Assembly: GCA_023247055.1 (NCBI GenBank) | Contig: JAHFHF010000004.1 | Location: 58,842 to 90,948, forward strand | Source of the DNA: Candidatus Omnitrophota bacterium | GTDB lineage: Bacteria; Omnitrophota; Omnitrophia; Omnitrophales; Aquincolibacteriaceae | Reading direction: 5' to 3' | DNA length: 32,107 nucleotides | In this document: positions 24,917 through 30,414 of the stretch, piece after piece | How positions within the stretch are numbered: position 1 is the first letter of the stretch | Layout of the letters: every line of letters starts with the position of its first letter | Position numbers and translations under genes: made by a program | The notes under the pieces: generated by a model | Seen by the model: the letters and a program-made list of their open reading frames with translations, nothing else | What the model was told of the DNA's origin: nothing | The model's database searches: none

Positions 24917-25105
24917 GAGCCGGTTTCATAAGTCGCTGTAAGTCTAATCAGCGCATCGTCATTGCGGGGAGACTCGCCGCTTTTTGGCGAGCGACGAAGC
25001 CATCTCGAAGGGAGAATGGGATTGCTTCAGCCTCAGAGAGAGCCTTCCTGCTTCGCAATGACGCGCTAACGATTAGGGTTATGAATACTTATGAAACCGG
25101 CTCTA
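24915..25105. mobile_element. MITE-like element, copy 3 (191 bp)
   Basis: TAGAGCCGGTTTCATAAGT at the left and ACTTATGAAACCGGCTCTA at the right are perfect TIRs ending in TA. The interior is nearly identical to copy 2 (13425-13613); a visible difference is AAGCCATCTCG against AAGCAATCTCA. It does not encode a protein. Confidence 0.82.
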
Positions 25106-25184
25106 CGCTGAAAGCAAGATGTTCTGAGATCCTTCGCCCCTCAAATATCAACGGGCTCAGGATGACAATGGAATACAAACAAAA

Positions 25185-25895
25185 TTAAACGTTCACGGTT
25201 TCTGTGCGGCGTAAGATCAGGTTTTGCGTACGATGATACCATTCAGAAAAAACTTTATTCTCTTCCAGCACGCGGAGCGCACGCAGGCCTTCAACGGCGC
25301 GTGTGATTCCAAAAACAGCAAGGTCCGCTCCGTTCGGATGTTCCCCGCCCATAAATGGCCGGCTGTTCAGGCCCTGCACCCATTCGCCTGCTTTTTGGCG
25401 TAAAAAATCATCGGGCCGCGCAATGCCTTCACGCTTACGAATTTTCTTGGCCACCAGCGTCATGACCGCGGCCCCGGAAAATTTGATCGTCAGCTTCTCA
25501 AACCAGCTGAATTTCCCGACTTGCGTGATGTAGTCAAAGGACTTAAGGGCATTGGGCAGCGTGTCATAAAGCGCCGTGGGCAGGCCTTTGACAAACTTAT
25601 CCGACCAGGCCAGCCATTTTAATTCTTCCGCCTGCTCCGCCGGACCGCAGCTGAACACGCCGGGCTCGGGAAATTCCTCGTCAATACGGCGCATGATCGG
25701 CGTTGAATCATTGACCTGCGCGCCCTTGGAATCGATATAAATCGGGACGGCCCGGTAGTCCGGCGAAAATGCGATTTCTTTTTTGTTCAGCGGATGCACT
25801 TCAATCGTCTCAAAATCAACGCCTTTATATTCCAGAATACTGCGCACCTTATTACAAAAAGGACAGGCGGCATATTGATAAAGCTTGGGCTTCAT
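25185..25895 (-). CDS. glutathione S-transferase-like protein, PTGES2-like
   Basis: The 236-aa protein joins a glutaredoxin-like N-terminal domain (residues 1-75) to an all-helical GST C-terminal domain. The redox motif C11-P-F-C14 is in YQYAACPFCNKVRSIL, and the cis-proline region is YRAVPIYID. The architecture and the VRSILEYKGVDFETIEV stretch resemble the membrane-associated prostaglandin E synthase-2 family, which also binds haem and glutathione; the bacterial role is unknown. No membrane anchor is visible. The start overlaps the upstream stop as ATGA, so it is coupled to the GIY-YIG gene. Confidence 0.92.
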   Translation of the reverse strand: MKPKLYQYAACPFCNKVRSILEYKGVDFETIEVHPLNKKEIAFSPDYRAVPIYIDSKGAQVNDSTPIMRRIDEEFPEPGVFSCGPAEQAEELKWLAWSDKFVKGLPTALYDTLPNALKSFDYITQVGKFSWFEKLTIKFSGAAVMTLVAKKIRKREGIARPDDFLRQKAGEWVQGLNSRPFMGGEHPNGADLAVFGITRAVEGLRALRVLEENKVFSEWYHRTQNLILRRTETVNV

Positions 25896-26332
25896 GATTT
25901 TTTATTCCTTTTCTTTTTTACCTTTTTTTTCCGCTTTTTTAAAAATACGGCGAGCGCTTTCGGGCCTTGTTTAAAGGCTTCGGCTAGCAGACGTTTGCGC
26001 AGCGGCTTCAGCTTTTTAACTTTAAATTCCCTCACCAGTGCATCGGTACGCGACTTGCAAGGCTCGCGGTAGACGATTTCAAGCGGCAGACGTGTCCGGG
26101 TATAACGCGCACCTTTGCCGCTAGAATGAACCTTAAAGCGTTTATCGATGTCCTTGGCGATGCCTGTATACAGCGAAAGATCGCTGCATTTTAACATATA
26201 AAGAAACCATTTTTCAGCGGACTTCTCGCCGGTTTTTTTTTGCTTTCGCTGCATGCCCGCCAGCATCCGTTTATATTTTTCTTTCACGAACCCCCTGTCA
26301 ACATTTTCCTTAACGCTGAATGCTTGCTTCAC
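25892..26332 (-). CDS. GIY-YIG domain protein (YhbQ/UPF0213-like)
   Basis: The 146-aa protein has a GIY-YIG nuclease core (about 42-120): WFLYMLKCSDLSLYTGIAKD, the arginine in DKRFKVHSSGKGARYTR, then a catalytic-type glutamate in LVREFKVKKL. It is longer than typical YhbQ (about 100 aa), with a basic N-terminal extension of about 40 residues and a lysine-rich tail, both likely to bind nucleic acid. The start is GTG at 26332, overlapping the upstream stop as GTGA; the stop overlaps the next gene's ATG. Function may be in DNA repair, but this is uncertain for the family. Confidence 0.92.
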   Translation of the reverse strand: MKQAFSVKENVDRGFVKEKYKRMLAGMQRKQKKTGEKSAEKWFLYMLKCSDLSLYTGIAKDIDKRFKVHSSGKGARYTRTRLPLEIVYREPCKSRTDALVREFKVKKLKPLRKRLLAEAFKQGPKALAVFLKKRKKKVKKKRNKKS

Positions 26333-26583
26333 AGTACCATCCTAACGCCTTCGATTGATCGCAAAGCCGCGTCAATACGGTTCATAATTTCGAGCGTTTC
26401 CACGCGCACGTCAACGCTGAAAGAAAGATATTTGCCGCCGGCTGATTCATGCTGAGTCTGCAAAGGGGCTGTCACGCCGTTCTCCAGCAGGACGGTTTCA
26501 ATGACAAAAAACATACCGCGGCGGTTTTCAGCGATAATCCGGAACTGGCAGTCCAGCGGAAACTTAAGTTCTCCCGAATCCAT
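26329..26583 (-). CDS. ybeD: YbeD/DUF493 family protein
   Basis: The small 84-aa ferredoxin-like-fold protein contains the family hallmarks FPLDCQFRIIAENR near the start, SAGGKYLSFSVDVRVET in the middle and the closing IEGVRMVL. DUF493 proteins may regulate enzymes by small-molecule binding, but no firm function is known. AGGA lies 6 nt before the ATG. It leads a three-gene set in which each pair overlaps by 4 nt. Confidence 0.9.
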   Translation of the reverse strand: MDSGELKFPLDCQFRIIAENRRGMFFVIETVLLENGVTAPLQTQHESAGGKYLSFSVDVRVETLEIMNRIDAALRSIEGVRMVL

Positions 26584-26627
26584 GGCTTATCCTAACGGCG
26601 AATACTTCTCAAATCAACTGCAGTAAA

Positions 26628-26743
26628 TGTCATTCCCGCCTCTGCATGGAAGCCGAGACGGTCATGCTCAGCGCTGATGGCGCTGTGTCATTCCCGCCTC
26701 TGCGTGGAAGCCGAGACGGTCATGCTCAGCGCTGATGGCGCTG
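26628..26743. repeat. 58-bp tandem repeat, two copies (locus B)
   Basis: Units 26628-26685 and 26686-26743 differ at one position (tctgcatgg against tctgcgtgg) and match the single unit at 6670-6727 closely. They are followed by the same 30-bp tail as at locus A. Copy number therefore varies between loci (1 against 2). Confidence 0.85.
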
Positions 26744-26850
26744 TGTCATTCCCGCATGCTTTTGGCGGGAATCTAACGTTTTGTCGCCCTCGAAATCTTT
26801 TGTCGGAGCCTCGTTCGCCAGATCCCTGCCAAAAGCATGCGGGGATGACA
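26744..26850. repeat. 107-bp element with 30-bp inverted ends
   Basis: The left end (26744-26773, tgtcattcccgcatgctttt...) and right end (26821-26850) are inverted copies, 27 of 30 bases matching by my count. The middle has no ORF. At locus A only the left end is present (6728-6757). It resembles a small palindromic MITE to which the 58-bp units are joined. Confidence 0.65.
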
Positions 26851-26882
26851 GCTGACTATTTTTGCTGAAATGCCCCTCTACC

Positions 26883-27125
26883 CTATTTGTAGTTAAACAG
26901 ATCGCAGGGCAAATACTGTTTGCCGGAGGCTTTATTCAGGGCCTTCAAAACTTTCAGTTTAGCGTTGGGCGTCAGACGGCGGCCTTTGGCAGCGCGCGCC
27001 ACCATTTTGTGGGTCAACTGTTCCGTGGAAGCGGCAACCAGATCATGCGGCTTGAGGGAAAGGGCGGCTAGGATTTTTGCCAGCGGCTGTTCGCCAAAAT
27101 CTCTTTCGGTTTTTTCCGCAGTCAT
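26883..27125 (-). CDS. small conserved protein, putative HTH-like
   Basis: The 80-aa protein contains PLAKILAALSLKPHDLVAAS, TEQLTHKMVARAAKGRRLT and PNAKLKVLKALNKASGK. I recognise this as a short conserved family in which PHDLVAAST and THKMVARAxKGRRLTP are the most constant parts. The arrangement of helices and the basic KGRRLTPN turn resembles an HTH of the Cro/lambda-repressor type, so DNA binding is possible but unproven. No Shine-Dalgarno is clear. It stands alone, with repeats downstream and 124 bp upstream to the hydrolase gene. Confidence 0.8.
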   Translation of the reverse strand: MTAEKTERDFGEQPLAKILAALSLKPHDLVAASTEQLTHKMVARAAKGRRLTPNAKLKVLKALNKASGKQYLPCDLFNYK

Positions 27126-27249
27126 ACGCGCAGGCTAGTTCGAGGTGCTATTGAGGATACACTTTTTTTCTGGAAAAGACAGATAACGGTAACACGCGTC
27201 GGAACTTAAGTCAAACGAAGGACAGCAAAAAGGGCCATGAATTGTCCTT

Positions 27250-28185
27250 TTACGCTGCTAGAAAATCTTTGATGACGTCGATGCAATGCCGGCGGTTTTC
27301 TTCAAAAACTCCATGCTTCGCCCCTGGGATCATTAAAAGACGGGCCTGCGGCATCCGCTGCTGCATTTCATGGAAAAGCGATTCCGGAAAGAGCGGATCC
27401 CGAGTGCCGCCGATGATCAGAGCGTGTGGTTGAATGGCCGCTAAAAAATCAGAGGCGTCATGAATCATGCCGGCCTGGCCGGCGATAATAAAAGCGGAGG
27501 CATCTTGCGCCTTGTGGCAAAGACCGAGAATATAGGGTGCCAGCACGTGGGAACTCCACCGAAATACCGTATGGTAAGATAAATGCAGCGTATCGTAATA
27601 AATTTTTTTCCAGGCGCCTTCGCGCGCCCACGGGATCCAGCGCCGCGCAAAATCCAAACCTTCCGGCCCCATGTGGTGCGCGCTGGACAAAATAATGAGT
27701 TTTTTCACGTACTGCGGATAATCTTTCGCAAAAACTTGCGCCACCATGCCGCCCAGGGAAACCCCCAGAACATGCGCCGGCCCGATGTCTTCAAAAACAC
27801 CGGCATAATCAGCTGCCATTTCGGAAGTTGTGCATCCGACCGGCAGGCTGCGCTTGCGGCTGACGGCATAAATCTCGTAGTTTTTTGCCAGCGGATAAAA
27901 CAGCGCGTAGAGGCACCCTGCAATTTCGTGTGTTGTAAAGAGCGCATCATTGAGCGGCGGGAAAATGACAATTTTTTCCGTACCTATGCCGAAACGCACA
28001 TATGCAAACGTATCGCGAAAATAACCGGTCTGTATGACTTTTGAAAACGCAGACCCTTTCCGCTCCCTGCCCCATAGCCCGTAAGCCATGGGCAGTTCTG
28101 AAACAACCTTTGCCGCAGCACGCCCATAACGGCGCAGCAGGGCATCCTGCCGTTCGCAGTCTAATTCGAGTTTAAGAGAGCGCAC
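27250..28185 (-). CDS. alpha/beta hydrolase
   Basis: This 311-aa serine hydrolase has its nucleophile at about S143 (LGVSLGGMVAQ), the acid in IIGGTRDPLFPE and the histidine in GAKHGVFEE. The domain is preceded by about 65 residues with no clear match. I choose the GTG at 28185 because GGGGAGG lies 5 nt upstream; the longer frame to 28275 would overlap the receiver gene by 59 bp. The gene follows the receiver at a distance of 31 nt and may be its operon partner. Substrate unknown; the lid region is rich in aromatic residues. Confidence 0.9.
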   Translation of the reverse strand: MRSLKLELDCERQDALLRRYGRAAAKVVSELPMAYGLWGRERKGSAFSKVIQTGYFRDTFAYVRFGIGTEKIVIFPPLNDALFTTHEIAGCLYALFYPLAKNYEIYAVSRKRSLPVGCTTSEMAADYAGVFEDIGPAHVLGVSLGGMVAQVFAKDYPQYVKKLIILSSAHHMGPEGLDFARRWIPWAREGAWKKIYYDTLHLSYHTVFRWSSHVLAPYILGLCHKAQDASAFIIAGQAGMIHDASDFLAAIQPHALIIGGTRDPLFPESLFHEMQQRMPQARLLMIPGAKHGVFEENRRHCIDVIKDFLAA

Positions 28186-28216
28186 AGTGACCTCCCCGGC
28201 AAAGACGCGTTTGTTT

Positions 28217-28648
28217 TTATTTGAACGCGGCCTTTGCTGAAATTTTCCGGCGCACAGTTTTTTTCCGGCCGTCACCCGTCAAACTCTGAATCTCTTTGGC
28301 CATTTGGTCAAAATCAAACGGTTTGCCGTAAAGCGCAAAACGGCCCCCGCGCACCGCATGTTTGGGCGGCGTGCCCAACTCCACCAAGGAGCTCATAAAA
28401 ATAACGGGGGTTTTCGGATCAAATCCTTCGCAGATCAGCGCATCATGCAAGTGCGTGCCGCCCTTTTCCTCGCCAAGCCAGATGTCGAGAATTAGAAGTT
28501 CGGGTTTGCTTTCGGCAATCTGCTCACGGCATTCTTCAAAACTGGAGGCCGTTTGGACGTCATAGCCATATTCCGAGAGTTTGATGCGGAAAATCTCGAG
28601 GACCGCCCAATCGTCATCGACCACCAGGATTTTTGCGCCCGTCATCAT
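28217..28648 (-). CDS. single-domain response regulator
   Basis: This 143-aa receiver has an intact acidic pocket (ILVVDDDW), the phosphoacceptor in LLILDIWLGEEKGG, a serine pair at the Thr position (VIFMSS) and lysine in YGKPFDFD. A basic tail (RKKTVRRKIS) follows and could bind a partner or nucleic acid. It has no output domain. It starts 9 nt after a second receiver gene, and the hydrolase gene follows, so the three likely share a transcript. No kinase gene is adjacent. The second of two neighbouring ATGs is also possible. Confidence 0.93.
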   Translation of the reverse strand: MMTGAKILVVDDDWAVLEIFRIKLSEYGYDVQTASSFEECREQIAESKPELLILDIWLGEEKGGTHLHDALICEGFDPKTPVIFMSSLVELGTPPKHAVRGGRFALYGKPFDFDQMAKEIQSLTGDGRKKTVRRKISAKAAFK

Positions 28649-28657
28649 CCACCCAGC

Positions 28658-29065
28658 CTACCCGGCTTTATCCAGCGTCTTGCCGTATTCAATCGGTTTA
28701 CGGTGAAACCTTTCGATTTCCCGGCAGAGGGTTTTAAAATCCACGGGCTTGGAAATAAACGTATAATTTTCATCACGGATAATTTCTTCCTGGCTCCGGC
28801 CGTCTTCAGCCAGGCCGGTTGTAAAAATAATCGGCACATTGCGGTTCATGCCGAAATCAAGAAGGGCCCGGTAAATATCCGCGCCCAGCCGGTTGCGGCG
28901 GTGGATGTCCAGCACAATGACGGCCAATTCAGGATCAAACGCCTGCTGCCAAAACTCGATTTCATCGGCGGCTGTCAGCACTTCATAGCCCTGTTCTTCC
29001 AGCCGGGTATCAACCCAGTGCCGTTTAAGCCAATCATTCTGCACCACTAAAATTTTCTCTTTCAT
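28658..29065 (-). CDS. receiver-domain protein with altered acidic pocket
   Basis: This 135-aa receiver starts at 29065 (MKEKILVVQND) with GAGGTGG 3 nt upstream. The predicted phosphoacceptor is in VIVLDIHRRNRLG, the Thr is in IFTTGL and the lysine in FISKPVDF. The two metal-binding acids at the end of strand 1 are replaced: QND stands where DDD or DDE is usual. Phosphorylation could therefore be weak or absent. The open frame extends 15 codons further upstream but has no better start. It is the first gene before the second receiver and the hydrolase. Confidence 0.9.
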   Translation of the reverse strand: MKEKILVVQNDWLKRHWVDTRLEEQGYEVLTAADEIEFWQQAFDPELAVIVLDIHRRNRLGADIYRALLDFGMNRNVPIIFTTGLAEDGRSQEEIIRDENYTFISKPVDFKTLCREIERFHRKPIEYGKTLDKAG

Positions 29066-29243
29066 AGACCACCTCACACTCTGCTTAGGATGTATCAATT
29101 TGCATGCCATCTGCGTACGAAGGAAACGGGCCGCTTTTCAGGGGGAAATTTGTCGGACAAATAGGACGCTTGTCAGATTTCTGAGACTGGCAGGCAGCGG
29201 CCAAAAAATCCGGAAACTCTTTATTTCCAAAGAGTTAAGAGAA

Positions 29244-29258
29244 TGGCACAAAGAATGC
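29244..29258 (+). promoter_or_regulatory. candidate sigma-54 (-24/-12) promoter for rlpA
   Basis: TGGCAC (29244-29249), 5 nt, then ATGC (29255-29258). The GG and GC dinucleotides have the 12-nt offset needed for -24/-12 recognition, and only the first T of TTGC is changed. The ATG of rlpA is 54 nt downstream of the GC. It would need an enhancer-binding activator; none is encoded in the window. Confidence 0.5.
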
Positions 29259-29312
29259 GGTTATAGCGGGTATCGACTGCCTCGAGAAGGCGAGAAACGA
29301 AAGGAGAGCAAT

Positions 29313-29765
29313 ATGGTCCGGATCAGGAAAACCGGGTGCACGCAAAATTTGAGGCAATCTGTAGTGGCAATTCATGAATTGCCACTACGACAAACATTAG
29401 TTTTTTTAGTTTTTTTTCTTTTGGCTTTTTTGACCGCACCCGGCGCAAAAGCCGCGGCTCAAAAGCCAGCGCCTTTGAAAGGCACGGCTTCCTGGTACAG
29501 CCATAAAAGCCCAGGCATCAAAAAATACACGGCCAGCGGCGAGCGCTTTGACGATTCCAAGCATACCTGCGCCAGCTGGCATTTCAAATTCGGCACCAAA
29601 GTCAAAGTGACAAATCTCAGAAACGGCAAATACACCGTCTGCCGCATCAATGACCGCGGCCCTTCTAAAAAACTCCGCCGTCTCATTGATTTGACCCCGC
29701 CGGTTTTCCGTCAAATCAGCGACCTGCGCCAAGGCCTCATCCGCGTTTCCGTCACACCATTATAA
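29313..29765 (+). CDS. rlpA: RlpA-like double-psi beta-barrel protein with an unusually long signal region
   Basis: The 150-aa protein of the RlpA family (septal/peptidoglycan-associated lytic transglycosylase-like) has a hydrophobic segment (LVFLVFFLLAFLTAPGAKA, residues 29-47) and a DPBB domain: GTASWYS, YTASGERFDD, FGTKVKVTNLRNGKYTVC and INDRGPSKKLRRLIDLT with the likely catalytic D114. The usual His before FGT is not in its normal position (H90 is shifted). AAGGAG lies 6 nt before the ATG at 29313. A 28-bp palindrome encodes residues 17-26, lengthening the signal n-region; an in-frame TTG just after would give an ordinary signal peptide. No lipobox cysteine is seen. Confidence 0.9.
   Translation: MVRIRKTGCTQNLRQSVVAIHELPLRQTLVFLVFFLLAFLTAPGAKAAAQKPAPLKGTASWYSHKSPGIKKYTASGERFDDSKHTCASWHFKFGTKVKVTNLRNGKYTVCRINDRGPSKKLRRLIDLTPPVFRQISDLRQGLIRVSVTPL
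29361..29388. repeat. 28-bp perfect palindrome, family copy 3, inside rlpA
   Basis: GTAGTGGCAATTCA and its exact complement lie in frame within the rlpA coding sequence, immediately before the hydrophobic signal segment. The two other copies (24891-24916 and the degenerate 13612-13637) are intergenic. Confidence 0.85.
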
Positions 29766-29847
29766 AAATATTGCGGGGCGCAGGGCGCTTGACGTTTTTT
29801 GTCATGCAATGACAAATAGGGTAATAGGCAGTTTTATTTTTTTCTTT

Positions 29848-29970
29848 GTCATTGCGAGTCCGTTGAAGTTTGAAGGCGAAGCAATCTGGGGTTCTGAGAT
29901 TGCTTCGGTCTTATTTGAACGCTGCCTCGCAATGCGAGCCTGCCGCTTTTTGGCAGGCGCGGCAATCTCG
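29848..29970. repeat. CATTGCGAG/GAAGCAATCTC hairpin module without outer TIRs
   Basis: It contains GTCATTGCGAG, GCGAAGCAATCT, GAGATTGCTTCGG, CCTCGCAATG and a CTGCCGC/GGCAG hairpin, as inside the MITE-like copies. The TA-flanked TIRs of those copies are missing. It lies in the 242-bp gap between rlpA and the DoxX-like gene. The other notable structure there is an 8-bp hairpin (29798-29816) after rlpA. Confidence 0.7.
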
Positions 29971-30007
29971 AATTAAAATATTGCTGAACGTAGGGTACAG
30001 GGCAGCC

Positions 30008-30397
30008 CTACTTTTGACTAAGACCCAAACGTCCGCCGCCGGTCAGAATCAAAGCCCCTGCAACCGTCCAATAAGCCAGCGCAAGTTCCTTGACCTGAAA
30101 AGGATCGGCAGCGTGCGTCTTAAATGCAGCCACGCTCATCGTGATAAAAATAAAAGTGGCCGCAGAGCGGGTCAACAGCCCAAGGATTAATAAAATCCCA
30201 CCCGCAAACTCCGAAAGGGCCGCGGCCCAAGCAAACGCTTCAGGAAAAAGAAATCCCATAGCGGCCACGCCCTGCGTCATTTTCGCCATCATACCCCCAA
30301 AAATTATTCCATACCCATGATACGCAATGCCCGCCCCTGCCAAGACTCTCAGCCACAGCAGCCCCGCATCCAACAGATAAGGTTTGATTTTTTCCAT
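30008..30397 (-). CDS. DoxX-like integral membrane protein
   Basis: The 129-aa protein has four predicted transmembrane helices, as usual for DoxX: LLWLRVLAGAGIAYHG, then FAWAAALSEFAGGILLILG, then SAATFIFITMSVAAFKTH and LALAYWTVAGALILTG. The role in most bacteria is uncertain; some members work in sulfur or redox metabolism. AAGGAGG lies 4 nt before the ATG at 30397, so I reject the 17-codon upstream extension. It starts 17 nt after the ABC transporter stop. Confidence 0.92.
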   Translation of the reverse strand: MEKIKPYLLDAGLLWLRVLAGAGIAYHGYGIIFGGMMAKMTQGVAAMGFLFPEAFAWAAALSEFAGGILLILGLLTRSAATFIFITMSVAAFKTHAADPFQVKELALAYWTVAGALILTGGGRLGLSQK

Positions 30398-30414
30398 AGA
30401 GCCTCCTTCCATCG

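Larger units (their letters stand above)
24823..25166. repeat. nested composite of inverted-repeat elements
   Basis: This accounts for most of the 402-bp gap between ppiC and the PTGES2-like gene. Layers: an inverted pair CTGTAGGGG/CCCCTACAG (24823-24858); an outer pair gtcattctgagc/gctcaggatgac (24864-24875 and 25155-25166); inside it the palindrome TAGTGGCAATTC ... GAATTGCCACTA (24891-24916); and MITE-like copy 3 (24915-25105). The outer element was apparently hit by the palindrome and MITE. There is no coding content. Confidence 0.7.

Noticed and set aside
26628..26743. Possible CRISPR-type array
   Set aside because: Two directly adjacent 58-bp copies without spacers; no cas genes nearby.
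29798..29816. 8-bp hairpin after rlpA as a terminator
   Set aside because: The T-run precedes the stem and no U-tract follows within a few bases.
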